A program made the position numbers and the translations under genes. A DNA stretch of 64,000 bases from Chlorophyllum brunneum (taxonomy: Eukaryota; Basidiomycota; Agaricomycetes; Agaricales; Agaricaceae): NCBI GenBank assembly GCA_963576785.1, contig OY756139.1:372001-436000 (forward strand). Reading direction: 5' to 3'. Positions 1 through 12,500 of this stretch are shown here, piece by piece (the first letter of the stretch is position 1; the number at the start of each line of letters is the position of its first letter). Below the pieces are notes generated by a model. That model ran no database searches, had not been told where the DNA came from, and saw nothing but the letters and a program-made list of their open reading frames with translations.

Positions 1-2
1 CT

Positions 3-877
3 TTTGCTGCCACTACTAACTACCAAGCTCGCCCTCAGGGCAACTTCCCTAGGACTCACCCTGGACCACCCTGGAACCGCTTCTACCCTGGAGGCAATAC
101 CAGGGCCCAGCCTACAAGAGGACCTTGCCACCCAGCCAATCCGAGTGGGCAGCCCCCTCAGCCTTCTCCTCCTACTCCTACCTGGATTAACATCCAGAAG
201 AAGAAGAAGAAGCCCAAGAAGCACCAGAGTAAACCTCAGGCCCACATGGCAGAAGCTATGGTGGGCTTTGCTGCTGCCATAGAACCAGTGGTCCATCGCT
301 TTACTGGTCTGGGGATGACCCCCTTTGACCTGATGAGGTGCATGGACACACCTCAACCTGCTCCCACTCCTGCTCCTCCAACCACTCGTGTATTAGTGAG
401 TGAGAGACCAAAGTCTCTTACTTGGGTTAATCCCAAGAAGGTCTAGCAGGCACGAGAGAATGCTCATGCTGAGCTCGAGAAAAAGGTGTGTGCTGAAGCA
501 CGAAACTTATATTTCACCGCCCTGCTCGAAAACTCACTGTGGATTGAACAGGTGATCACCTGGCGCGACTGCGTCACTGGTCCTTCACCTATGCAAATGG
601 CAAAGAAACGTGCTCTCGATTGCTATGATCGAAGGATGCATGAGGTCTCCCATCCCTGCGCCCAACAAGGATGATCAGTGACACCTCCCAGTGCACCTTC
701 CGTTCCTTCTGGTCACCCCCCAGGTTGTACCTGTGAGGGACACACGAGGGTGAGTAAATGGTTCCTAAAGCATAGTAACCCCAATATTAATGTGACACAT
801 GTCTGCTTCTCTTTCCTCTTACCCCTTGGTTTGCCATACACCTTATTGGTTTCTCCCAAATTTGGGACGAAAATTAA
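3..877 (+). pseudogene. broken proline/lysine-rich reading frame of unknown origin
   Basis: One reading frame enters from the window edge and runs to about 877, broken by a TAG at 444-446 and a TGA at 672-674. Its first part is rich in Pro, Gln and Lys, with a run of five lysine codons near 200. The rest is more ordinary, with an Ala/Glu/Lys-rich helix-like part around 480-660. A GTGAGT at 750 could be a splice donor. I do not recognise the protein. It sits where the 5' LTR and gag of the copia element downstream would be expected, but shows no gag or zinc-knuckle signature. It may be a host gene fragment or another element into which the copia copy inserted. Confidence 0.4.
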
Positions 878-879
878 TT

Positions 880-1530
880 GACGAGGAGTTTCCTCCTCTT
901 CCTAGGGCCTCCCCTCCTATGGAGCACTTTCAGATTTAGAGATATTCTCTTACTCAGAAAAACAAGACCACTTATAGGTAACCTGCCACACTTACAGTGT
1001 TGGTAGATGAAGCCTTCAAGTGGCTTGAAAGTGAGAAGGAGGTCGACGACCTCATGGCACCGGCTCAGGATGTTGCCTACAACATCTGTGACCTCAGGAA
1101 CCCTGCAAACGTTGCAGGACCCTCTTCTGGGCCTCTTCCAAAGTCTCCAAAGTCTGAACCATTTGCTTTGGCACCTCAATCTGAGGTGTCTCTCAGACTT
1201 TCGTCAACCAATTACGGAAGTGATTTCAAGAAGAAGGGAGGAGCTGGGTATGTGATCAATTCGATCTCAGATACTCTTACTAACCCTGATACACAGTCCT
1301 GTCACCAAGATGCCGACTGGCTGTCTTCACAAGAAGAAGGGCAAGGGCAAGGGGAAGGGACATCAGAGGCCGGGCATGTAAATACTCAATCAGGATCTTT
1401 AGGATCCCATAATCATGTATTTTCACGTGTAACAATGAATGAGAAGTGTTTTGACACTTCTCAATTTTCCTGTTTCTCAATGCAAATGCCCAATCAGTAT
1501 TTAAGAGTACCAGATCAAATTAGATCTTGA
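880..1530 (+). pseudogene. degenerate frame before the copia protease, possible gag tail
   Basis: A frame open from about 997 to the TGA at 1528-1530 reads through a Glu/Asp-rich stretch, a Ser/Pro-rich middle and a polar tail. It is in the same frame as the copia protease motif that follows at 1591. An in-frame TAG at about 940 and a TAA near 979 break the upstream continuation, unless a short intron removes the second. No CCHC zinc knuckle is visible. The Lys/Gly-rich alternative frame near 1335-1365 resembles the basic segment that often follows a gag zinc knuckle, which would imply a small frameshift here. Identity is uncertain. Confidence 0.3.
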
Positions 1531-4500
1531 TTGATAGGCAATGATCAAAGTATAATGCCACTAGAAGAATATAGTGATGTATGGTTATTAGACTCAGGGG
1601 CATCATGTCATTATACCCCTTATGCAGAAGACTTCATCAACTTCAAAGAACTCGAAGTTTCAATCCCAATTAAGACTGTAGGAGCACAAGGCCCCCTACC
1701 TTAATGCGGTTGGTCTTGGCACAGTTATGCTTAAGCATAGAGTCTATAACGGGAAGACTGACAGTGTTCAACCAATGCAGATATTAATATATCCAGTCTT
1801 CCTTCTAAAAGGAACCTCTGAATGACTAATGTCAGTGGGACAGTTATGCCAAGATGGCAAAACTGTTAGAACAGATGCCAACAAATCAGGAGTAGTTGAT
1901 AGCGAAGGAAATGCTATTCTTCAAGCATATCCTTCAGCAAGTCGTAACACTACTTTACATTTTGTTAATACCAAAATTGTACATTCAGAACATGCAGCTA
2001 TGGCTGTGGATCTGATTGTTGGCTACAAAGTTGTACATGCAAGATTAGGACATCCCTCTAATCATATCCTCAATTATTTTGAGAAAAATATGATTGGGTT
2101 TACTCCGGTGCGGATTCCTGAGCAAAAACCAGTCTGTGACAGTTGTGCCAAGGGAAAGATGCACCAGAAACCCTTTAGAGAGAACCCTATACATGCAAAG
2201 CATCCATTCAAAAGAATTCACTCAGATTTAGTTGAACTTCCAATTCTTTCTTACCATAAATTTAAATGGGTCATGACCATAATGGACGACTTCTCCTCTC
2301 ATGGATGGATTTGCTTCCTCCATAAGAAATCAGAAGCAGCAGAAGAAATGAAAAATTTCATTGCACTAATTCAGACTCAATATGAGACTAAATTAAAATA
2401 TCTCTGCACTGATAGAGGAGGAGAGTATGCAACTGATGAGTTGCAATCTCATTTGCACTCATTAGGGATTATACATGAGACTAGTGCACCGCACATACAC
2501 CAACAAAATGGTCAAGCGGAACGCTTGAACTGAACTCTAATGGATAAAGCAGAAGCCATGTGGCATCATGCTTGTATTCCTGATGGTTGGTGGGAGTTTT
2601 CTATAGATCATGCGATACATATCTATAATAAAACGCCGGTATCATGGCTCATGTGGAAAACACCTTATGAAGTGTTGAATCAGAAGATTCCAGACATCTC
2701 CAAAGAGAGAGTCTTTGGCTGCAGTGCTTATGTCTTTCTTCCAAAAGAGATAAGAGACAATAAACTGACAGCGAAGTCAGAACCCATGATTTTCCTTGGT
2801 TGGACATCAGATAGGAAAAACTATTTTTTCATGAGGCACCTAAATGGAAATGTAATCTACACATCTCCAACAGCCATATTCAGTGAAGAACACTTCCCTA
2901 AATATATTGGGAAGAAGCAAGAAGAACGGATGAACCAACTATCATCTTCTACTTCTTGAAGCATACCTTCAGAAGTTATTGTCTTCCATGCTCCAGATCC
3001 ATCTACTGGTTTACCTTTTTATAAACTACTGAGCCCTATACTCCGAACTTCTCCCAAAAGTTCTCCGGAAGATAGGACTTATAGATCTGTTCATGGACAA
3101 ATTCCAACTCCTTTCCCTGAACCTAAAAAGAATAAAGGAAAGAGAAAAGCACCAAATATCGATACTGATGTTCAGAAGGAGTGAGATGGTATTGTGCAAA
3201 ACATTTTCTTTCCACCAAGAGAAGCACAAACACCAGAAGATGATGACAGTGATGGATTATCATATGCTGATCCACCTAATCACCCTGAAGGTCCGAACCA
3301 TCCACCTTCTCAAAGAGATGATCCAGATGTACAACCATTCATACCCTATACCCCTGTCGAAGATGATTGGAATGCTGGTCCTTCTGTACCACAAGGTCAC
3401 TCGGATCAAATACTGGTTCCTAAAATACCTTAGAGACTGCAAAGAACCAGAAAAGTACCTGAACGTCCAGGAAACTTCTATGGTTCTACAAAGCATCTGA
3501 CCAAAATTCTCCAGGAATATGAAATGTTCCAACCTCCTAAGTCAAAGTTGACAAGTTCTACAAGTAGACTTGTTAGACAAATTCGATCAGAGGCTTCCAA
3601 ACCTGGAATAATCGATAGATGTTCTCAGCATGAAGCTTCTACATTAGAAGACTTATACAGAGAAGGAGGAGTAGGGATGATCAATTATCTGTGCACTCAA
3701 AAAGTCAAATCACCATTAGTTCCTATTTCTTTCAAGGATCTAAATCAACTACCACCAGAAGAGAAATCTAAATGGTGGAAAGTGTGCTTAGAAGAGTTAA
3801 ATTTACTCAAAGAAAGACATGTTTATGACTTAGCTAAACTTCTGCCTGGAAAAAAAGCTGTCCAGAATAGATGGGTCTTCACACCCAAATCAGATGGTCG
3901 ATACTGTGCTCGACTAGTAGCAAAAGGATTCTCTCAGATAGAGGGAATCAATTACGATGAACTATTTTCACCAGTAGTCCGTTATGAGACAGCACGACTC
4001 ATATTTGCAGTTGCTGCCCTCAACAATTGGGAGATGCTCAGTTTAGATGTTAAAACTGCTTATCTCTATGGAAAACTGGATGAAGAACTCTATATGGAAC
4101 TTCCAGAAGGTTTCAATACAGGTCATGGTAATTTGGTTTGGAAATTAAACTGAGCCATTTATGGACTAAAGCAATCTGGACGACAATGGTAGAAGGAATT
4201 GACTAAGTCAATGACTGACCTAGGATTTGTCCGATCCAAACTAGATGCTGGAGTTTATTATTACTACAACCCTAAAACCAAAGAGCTTATTATAGCTCTG
4301 GTCTATGTAGATGACTCAATGTTCGTTGGAATCAGAGGCTCTAGACTTCTACATGAGAAACAAGCACTCTTTATAAAGAAATGGGAATGCCGAGACCTTG
4401 GTCCAACCAAAGAGTTTCTTGGCATGAAAATTTCGCAAAATCCTATAAACTGATCAATCACCCTAGACCAAATAGATTATCTAGGAAAAGTTCTTGATTG

Positions 4501-5254
4501 ATTTAAAGTAATTGGAAAAGAAGAAATCCCATTACCAAATGGATTTATCTTCGAATCCAATACAGGACAAGCAATACTTGACTTCATAAAGAGGTATCAA
4601 CAGTTAGTAGGATTAGTTACATATCTGATAATAGACAGTCGGCCCAACATAGCCTTTGCCACTGTCAAATTATCACAACATATGACCAATCCTACTAAAG
4701 CATATTATAATGCAGGCTTACATTTGCTAAAGTATCTTAATGCTACTCGCAAATATAGAATTACCTATAATGGAAGTTCTATGCAAGGCCTTAATGCCTT
4801 TTCCAACTCTGATTGGGCTGGTGATCCAATTAGTTGTAAATCTGTAACTGGATATTTCTGTTTATCAGCCAGCAGAGCTATCACTTGGTTAAGTGGAAAA
4901 CAGAAAACAGTCACATTATCTTCCACTGAAGCCAAGTATATGGCTTTGTCAGATTGCAGTTGACAACTTGTCTGGACTGTCAATTTGTTGGAAGAAATTG
5001 GTATCCAATCATTAGCTCCTTGTCTCTTTGGTGATAATGAGGGTTTAATATTTTGGGCCAAAAATCCAGTGACAGAAAAACAATCAAAACATGTCAACGT
5101 CAAATACCATTACATTCGTGACTTGGTAAAAGAAGGAAAGATTGAAATATTCTCTGCGAAAGGCACAGAAAATCCTGCCAATATTCTCACAAAGAATTTA
5201 GACAAAATAAAATTCAATCTATTCCGACCTTGCCTTGGCTTGATGTTTGAGTGA
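1531..5254 (+). mobile_element. Ty1/copia retrotransposon pol region, inactivated
   Basis: Copia domain order is clear. Protease: WLLDSGASCHYTP at 1582-1620. Integrase, 1829-2959: HARLGH and CDSCAKGK zinc-binding parts, then the DDE residues in HSDLVE, CTDRGGEY and GQAE. Reverse transcriptase, 3524-4453: DVKTAYLYGKLDEELYMELP and the YVDD active site near 4306. RNase H, 4682-5254: NSDWAGDP and SSTEAKYMALSD. From 1829 to 5254 everything stays in one frame, interrupted by nine stops at 2531, 2957, 3182, 3431, 4151, 4190, 4451, 4499 and 4961. Seven of these are TGA. A frameshift lies between the protease (frame 1) and the integrase (frame 2), near 1690. The element cannot make a full polyprotein. 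Confidence 0.95.
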
Positions 5255-5277
5255 TTATAACTCTACATCAATACAGA

Positions 5278-5288
5278 GCAAGGAGGAG
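5278..5288 (+). other. polypurine tract of the copia element
   Basis: The purine run GCAAGGAGGAG lies directly before the TG that opens the LTR and 24 bases after the pol stop codon. This is the position of the plus-strand primer in LTR retrotransposons. Confidence 0.6.
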
Positions 5289-5861
5289 TGTTGAAGTTTC
5301 AGACATATTCTAGAAATAGACTATGAGGTTATTATGATAATAATAGACTGATCCATTACTTTCCAGTAACTTCAATCCGTAGTAACTTTCTATGAGTTGC
5401 TCTGCATACAATGAGAGTCATAAGTACTTGATAGATTATTCTACATAGTACCAATGACTAGTATACTATTCCCTGCAGTACTCTGCAGGCACTATGCTGC
5501 AGTTAATAGGAGTTATAAGGAACATTCTATGTATTCCTAATATTTTATGTAGTATGACTCACCTATGCTTCAATATGTATATAAACCCCATGTAGCAGAC
5601 CTAGTTCTGTATCTTGTTCAATCGAACAACCTCTTTCATCATTTCCTACATTCTTCAGTACAACCCAAACACTGATCTACTTGACTTTGGTCTAGTCAAT
5701 ACTGACATTGACCATTTCATCAATAATATCTGTCTATCTGAATTACCTTTCTACAGGTATCAGATAGAAGCTTATTATCTCAGTGAGTAGACCCTACATT
5801 CTCTCCCACTGCATTTACTGCTGCCCTCAGCAAACAACTTGTTACAGTCATTTTCTCAACA
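5289..5861 (+). repeat. 3' LTR of the copia element
   Basis: The repeat opens with TGTTGA right after the purine tract and closes with TCAACA at 5856-5861, a 6-base inverted end pair. That gives an LTR of 573 bp. A TATA-like TGTATATAAA sits at 5577-5586, about 290 bases into the LTR, as expected for its internal promoter. The 5' LTR is outside the window, so LTR divergence and the target-site duplication cannot be read. The right boundary is inferred from the inverted ends only. Confidence 0.65.
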
Positions 5862-6054
5862 CCAACAATACTCAATGATCAACCCCCCAGAAGGTACTAC
5901 GATGGTTTGACTGTTCAGTCATCAAGGTCTAGAAATCTGTTCAAGGAATTAATACATTCAGACAAGGGATGTTAGACAACCATCTGGGGTTTCTCGAGGA
6001 GTCGGCTAGGGGGCAGAGTGAGGGTTATCCAATAGTCAGTAAACTATTTGACTT

Positions 6055-6654
6055 TTGCTCATGGGATTTAAATTCGTGCGTGGACATCATTCTGTTGTTG
6101 TATTTCCTAGTCCGTCAACCCGATCACATAGAAATTCAGTAATCTCATACACTGTCAAAACTCTCAAAGTCAGACACGTCATTGTGATAGGACATTACAG
6201 ATGTGGTGGTGTAGCTGCGTCGATGCTACCCCTGTCATTACCCTCGGGAATATCCAGCCACATCGCAGTCCAAACTTAGAACCAACCCATTTGTGAGATA
6301 TACCAGACCACAACTTGGTATGCTCATTCTTGATAATTTGCTGTCCGTCCCCTTCACTGACCTTGTCAGACCAGAAATGGCAGGGACAAAGGTCACTGCC
6401 CCTTTAAAGGAGCTCCACGATGGTACGTCCTAATGATCGACTCAACCTACCAGGCCGTAATATTTGCGCTCTGCACACTAGGTAGAGAAAACATTAAATG
6501 TGTGAATTGTATGCTCGAGCCCTACGTTATGCGCGATGTACGTGTCATTCTATACCGTCAATCCATCCAGGGATATGATAATTTGCACAATGGCAAGTCG
6601 ACTGTAACAGTTGGATCATCTGGGAGAGAGAGATTCTGGAAACCCCCTAGTTGA
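6055..6654 (+). pseudogene. beta-carbonic anhydrase remnant
   Basis: Beta-carbonic anhydrases hydrate CO2 to bicarbonate at a zinc held by two Cys and one His. The stretch at about 6140-6230 reads [20 protein letters not shown] followed by RCGGVAASM, which matches the family's central block with its zinc-binding His and Cys (GHY.CGGV). Further on, about 6575-6640, a frame reading GYDNLHNGKSTVTVGSSG resembles the family's C-terminal block (..GWVYDL..GKL). The N-terminal block with the first zinc cysteine (CSDSR) is not found. The segments between lie in different frames with stops, and I see no clean introns joining them. It is most likely a truncated gene copy next to the LTR. The central block is the firmest part. 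Confidence 0.55.
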
Positions 6655-7421
6655 TTGCGAAGCTGGAAAAGAGAAAAAGAGAGGAGATGTGGAGATGGAG
6701 TTAGAATGGGGAAGGATTGAGGAATGAGGCTGTGGCGAAGTGCATGGGTATTTGATGCAGAGGTATTTCAGCCACTTTAGTGTGCCAATGATGCAGAAAC
6801 GTCAAGTGTCAATGGGTTTCTGATTCGGTGTGTCAGGAGTAGAACAATTCAGATAATCTGTTAACAGCTTAGGTTCTCTATGTCCGATTCTGTGCGCATG
6901 ATATCAAGAACAGCCTCAGGAAATTGCGTTGCAAGTTCCTTGATGGCAGTCAGCTGCTCGTGCTCTGGGCGACAAGTTGCTGTGTAAACTGTGTCGCTGC
7001 TTCGTCGGCTATATCTCGTCGTCAATGCGTAGGACTAGCACTAACTTGACTGTGAATACTTCATTAAAACCCTCAGGCTTGCAAAGGTGGGATTGGGACG
7101 CCCCAATCACTCCCGATCACAATGGATGCAGTTACTAATTCTTAAGTTCACGCATTGCAGTGCTGATTAACAGCATTCCTTTTGTTTTTCTTCACTTCTA
7201 TTTTTGGGTAGGCCTTGTACCACATTGATGAGGGAAACGATGACGAAAACCAGCTCGGGATTCCACCCGATTGGTCGACGACAAGATGAAATAGCAGGTC
7301 TGGCCCAAAAAGATTTTGTGATTGATTGGGGCAGAGCTTGGCAGAACCTCTGGTGACATTGGGTGAGAATGCTGGTGGCAATATATGTTAATGCGATTTC
7401 TCCACTCTCTCTTCCTCGACC
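6655..7421. other. intergenic, no gene seen
   Basis: No supported coding region. A purine-rich patch lies at about 6660-6720. The last few hundred bases are probably the promoter of the membrane protein gene that starts at 7422. Confidence 0.5.
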
Positions 7422-9221
7422 ATGCTTTCCCTGGATTCAGGCGTAGAGTCTGATCCCAATAACCAAGGCCTTTCTTCGGCGAACCCTCTGTCCTCTGTCT
7501 CAAGACATGCACTGGCTGATTCCAAGCCAGAACGACTCGATACCCCTTCATTTAACCAGACGGCACAGACCCCACCATCTCGCGTCCCATCCAAACACTC
7601 ATTCATGATCCGCATCGCCCTATTCCTTGCTCTCGAACTCAGTTTCATTTCACTCGCATTCGTTTCTGTGATGCGACCAATGCAACTTCACCTCCTCTTT
7701 AACCTCAACCAAACGGAAGTTAAAGGAGCCATCACGGTCATCTCGATCATATGGCATTCGCTTGGCATACTCATAGTGAAGGACGTCATTATCCAAGTCT
7801 TCAGTGCAGAGTGGATGGAAGTGTATCGTACTTCCGGGGATCTAGTCTTCGGGGAGACTGATGCTGTCTCTGTGTTGACGTCGGGCATTTTCAGTCAGCT
7901 CCGGCATTTCTTGGCATCCAGGGCAACATTCTCATACCGACTAGCCTTCTTGTCGACCCCACTTATTATTGCTCTTAATGGATTTGGCCCAGGAGTGATT
8001 TCAGTCACAACTACTACCATCCAAGTCCCACAATCCGTTCAAGTAGCCAACATTAGCTCTCTGACTGTAGCATTGGTATCCTCAATGGATGAACAGGCGA
8101 ACCTGATAACACGCCTGGAGGTCCTCAATAATGCGACTTACGGATTTCCGGTACTGCAGCCAGGGGTCTTGATACCCTGGCCAGACTTGGAGCTGTCGTC
8201 CGCTAATAGTACGATCACGTACTTGAGCGATGTCATAACCTATAATTTTACATGCTCGTGGCATGAGCCTGATTCAGGATCACCATCAAGTGATTATCCT
8301 ACGTTTTCGATTGATGGGATTGAATGGGCGTCTGTCCTACCAGCTGGTACCATGAAATCATCTGGTGAGTGTCCCGTTGTTTCATGCGTGGTATATTTCT
8401 AACCCGAAGCTTGATGTTTGGTTTGATATCTGATAGCAATCGGGCCGATGAGACAGGTCATGCCCGAGGAGGATGTTATTCAACCGCTCATTGGCTTCAT
8501 CTTCGTAGGAAGCCAACACCACTTTTCTGTCTCCTTGGACTTGGACGGCATTCCAACATATCACTCCAATTCTTCTCCTGAACTGGAACCATCTATTTCC
8601 ATCTCTACTCTCATCTGCGATCCCCACTTCACTATATCCCCGGCCATGGTAGTCCTTTCAAGAGGCTCTCTTTCCGCCACTCTCCAACCCAGCTTTCCCA
8701 GTATTGGGAATATCTCACCACGGGCTGCGAATGTTATTTTTACACAAGGGCTGATCGAGCCTACGTCCTCCGAGGATAAGGCTAGCGGATACGCAATCTC
8801 CAGGGATGGCAGTTTTATGAATGCCATAGCACAAACATTGTTCCTCCCTGATCCTGCATTCAACACCAGCGCTGAATCAACACTGAGGGTTAGGCCAATC
8901 CCTCTTTCTCAGATTGCCGAAAATATAAATGTTGTAACGCAATCTACCGCGAAAGTATATCTCTCGGGATTCACACCTGATTTAAATGGCCCAATGGTGT
9001 CAACTCTTGAGACGCTCTCTGCCGAGGCTTTGATTGAGGTAGACAGACTGGCGCTTGTTGGTAGCTTACCGTTCCTGATATGTGTTGTGGTCATTGTGGT
9101 TGTCCTTGCTTGTTTCCTGATTAGACTCGTTCTCCTTCTGGAAGTTGATCAGATGCACGTTTTCGATTTAAGAAATGTTACTTTTGTAGTGGGGGGTGTG
9201 GAAACTAGTAGTGCAACATAA
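7422..9221 (+). CDS. hypothetical multi-pass membrane protein, 575 aa, one intron
   Basis: Two exons, 7422-8364 and 8437-9221, with a 72-base intron (GTGAGT...TAG, phase 1), give 575 aa. The first ~60 residues are polar. Next come hydrophobic segments at about 64-85 (FMIRIALFLALELSFISLAF) and about 105-125 (ITVISIIWHSLGILIV), then one near 180. A long lumenal or extracellular part of about 330 residues has several N-x-S/T sites. It closes with a strong membrane segment (about 542-562, LPFLICVVVIVVVLACFLIR). The layout suits a surface or endomembrane protein with a large outside domain. I do not recognise a named family. Similar orphan membrane proteins are common in Agaricomycetes. It shares the strand with the reductase gene 320 bases downstream, but nothing ties their functions. 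Confidence 0.8.
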
Positions 9222-9544
9222 TTTCATTTACTAATTCCGAGGCGTTGTGCTTCGAGAGTGATCACCTGCCAATCCAAGTTGTTCAGGACAACCTAGTAGA
9301 TCAAATTTTCGGGTGGTACGGTCGTGCATCCACGCCTAGCTACGTACTTCGCAGGCTATTCTTGGCGGATTGGGGTGGCACTTGATATGCTCCAGCGCGT
9401 CTCCGAGTCCCGTGGATCAACCGATCATGGATCAAGCTTAGAACCGATTTGGGGGGGTGACAGCTGCTAAGTGCTTGACAGACACAATCTTCCCAACACT
9501 TTGGCATAAAACGGTACGAGTTATAATGCTCTTCACCCCCACCC
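9222..9544. other. intergenic, promoter of the reductase gene
   Basis: No gene seen. The segment includes the 5' flank of the adenylate-forming reductase. It has no convincing TATA box, only CATAAAACG at about 9505. Confidence 0.4.
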
Positions 9545-12500
9545 ATGAACCGCGATCAGCCAGCTTCTACAACTTTCCAGTCCCCTGCTGATGGATCCTA
9601 CACGATCCTGGACGCTTACGACTTCCACCGCAAGCACAACCCAAAGGAACCATTGTATGTCTTCAGTGCTGATAAGGATTTGGAGGAGCCTACGAAGGTG
9701 ACGTTCGAGGAGTTCGGACGTGCCTCTGATCGTATGGCAGAGTTTATCAGACCTAGACAATCCGCCAGCAGCACCTCTGATGGTCGAGTTGTGGCATTGA
9801 TTTTGGTTGCAGACCTCATTCTATATCAAGCTGCCGTCGTAGGTATCATGAAGGCTGGTTTTGTAGTGAGTCCACAATGTCAACTTCACAGTAACCATTT
9901 CCTTATTTATTATCCAGCCCCTTCCTATTTCCCACCGTCTCACTCCCAAGGGTGTTGCAACCTTGCTCGAGGAGAGTTCATGTCATGATATTATTTCTGC
10001 TCCAAAGATGCTCCCGGGCGGATTTCTGGGAGATGTCGCACAAGAGCTCAGGTTACGTTGTCCCGATTACGTGCTCCAGATCCATGATGCACCATCCGTG
10101 GATGATATATATCCAAATTTGGGTGAACTTCCACATGGGTCCTTTGAATCCTACCCGCTTCCTAACCGACCTGACATTGATGACGTCGTTGTGTACCATC
10201 ATTCCTCCGGGAGTACCGGTCCGCCGAAACTTATTCCCCAAACCCATCGTATCGTCTCTCACTGGGCGAGCATCAGTAAGTCGTAAAGTCACACAAAATT
10301 TATCAACCCATTAATTATACGTTTCAACAGATTATCCAGCTTTCACTGCCCATAATCCTCGTCTGCGGTATGCCGCAATGGCTTTCCCGCCATTCCATGC
10401 TCTGGGCTGGTTCGCATACACATTGCTACCGGCGTACTATACAGTGTCTATTGGAGTATATCCTCCAGCCAATCCAACCTTGAATATCCCCCTTATAGTG
10501 CCAAGCCCCGAGAACGTTTTGGAGCACACAAGGCGAACAAAGTCAACCGGTGTTTTTATAGTTCCTGCTTTTCTGCACGTTTTAGTACAGTCGGAGTCGG
10601 CAATCAAAGATCTCGCAAGCCTCGAGCACGTTGTACGTCAACCATCCCAATATTTTTTGTTTACTTCTTCACACAAGCTAGATGACGGGTGGAGGCACTC
10701 TCTCGAAAAATGTCGGAGATTCACTTGCTGCAGCTGGCGTGAATATACAGTCTGCATATGGAGGAACAGAGTTTGGCCCTCCTACTTTGTGGAATACGCA
10801 CCGTGGAAAAGAAAAAGACTGGGACTGGTCCGAGTTCAGCGACATGACTGAGGTACAATGGGTTGATCAGGGCGACGGTACGTATGAATGTCACTTTATG
10901 GTAAGTTAGCTCAGTCTGCGAAGAGAACTTGCCATCCTAAATCCAGTGCACAACAGATATGTGCCACCCATAGACCCGCGGTTGTAAATCGACCGGATGG
11001 TAGAGGGTATGCGACTTCAGATCTGTTCATCAAACACCCCACCAATGACAAGCTATGGAAAATGTCGGTGGGCGTTGGGCTTGGGATGGTCACTACTTGA
11101 TTAATATGAACTATGCAGTATCGGCCGACTGGATGATGTGGTCATCCACTCGTCTGGAGAGAAAACCGTTCCTGGGCCGATGGAAGATATCATCAATAGT
11201 AGTCCGATGTGAGTTTTCATCCAATCAAACATAGTTTGCTCACATCGTACAGGGTCCAAGCCGCTCTGATTTTCGGGCGGGGTCACGATAATGCAGGTGT
11301 TCTGATTGAACCGCGACCCGACTTAGAAATCGATGTTAAGGACGGCAAGGCTCTAGCGGGATTGCGGAATCTCCTTTGGTGAGCACTTCAACAAATACGT
11401 GTCTTACGTTTATGACTTCAGTGAGTAGGCCAGTGATTGAGGAAGCAAATCGGATCGCACCGAAGTACAGCCAGATATTTAAGGAAATGATCCTCTTTAC
11501 AAGCAACGGCAAAGTTCTCCATCGGACCCCTAAAGGAACAGTTATGCGTAAGACGACCCTTCGAATGTACGGTGATGAGATTGAAGCACTGTAAGCATCG
11601 TCATTCTCGGATTATTGGGTGTCGAGGTTAGATGAATTTCACAGCTACAAAGACGTGGCTACTTCAGCTGGAAGTGGAGCTGAAGACGTCGAGCCTCCCA
11701 GTGACTGGGAGCTTCCTATAATCGAGGAGTGGCTCAGGAAGCAAATATCCTATGTCCTTAACGGTGCCACTGGTCCACTCTCGATTACAAAGGATTTGTT
11801 CGAACAAGGTCTTGATAGGTAAGAAAACCGTTCTTTACCTTGGAAACCGGGCCCTCAATCAAGAATCTAGCTTGAGTTCTACGTTTTTACGACTCCGTAT
11901 CCTCAACGCAATGCGTACTGTGGGCTCGTCGGCGACGAATGCTGTCACACTCAACATGATCTATGCCAACCCTACTATCGAGAAACTGGCCAGGCACCTC
12001 TCTAGTGCAATTACGAACTCCAACCAAACCAAGTCAGAGGACGAACTAGCCAACGAAATCGACGCCATGATACAGGAGTACTCCGTTGGACTTTCCCCTG
12101 TAGTCCTCCTCACGGGTTCTACAGGGCAACTCGGTTCACAAATCTTAGCTGGTTTGTTGAAAGACCGTAACGTACAGCGCATCTACGCGTGCAATCGTCC
12201 GGCCAGCCGTAGCATTATTCAAAGGCACTCTGATAGGTTCAATCACATGGGACTGGACGACAAGCTGCTCGATTCGGAGAAGCTTCGGTTTGTACAACCA
12301 GTTCTATCGGAAAAGGACTTGGGACTTAGTGAAGCTCTTTACACAGAGGTATGTCTATTCCCTGATGTTTTTGGGTGAGTTATTGCTAAGGCTTTTGTAG
12401 ATCCAGAGGTCCGTGACTATCATCATCCATACTTCTTGGAAGATCGATTTCAACCTCACATTGCCGGCTTTCGAGTCTCATATCAAAGGAGTTCGGAATT

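Noticed and set aside
3093..3500. 135-codon frame inside the copia region
   Set aside because: It lies in a different frame from the integrase-RT polyprotein, which stays in one frame through this segment.
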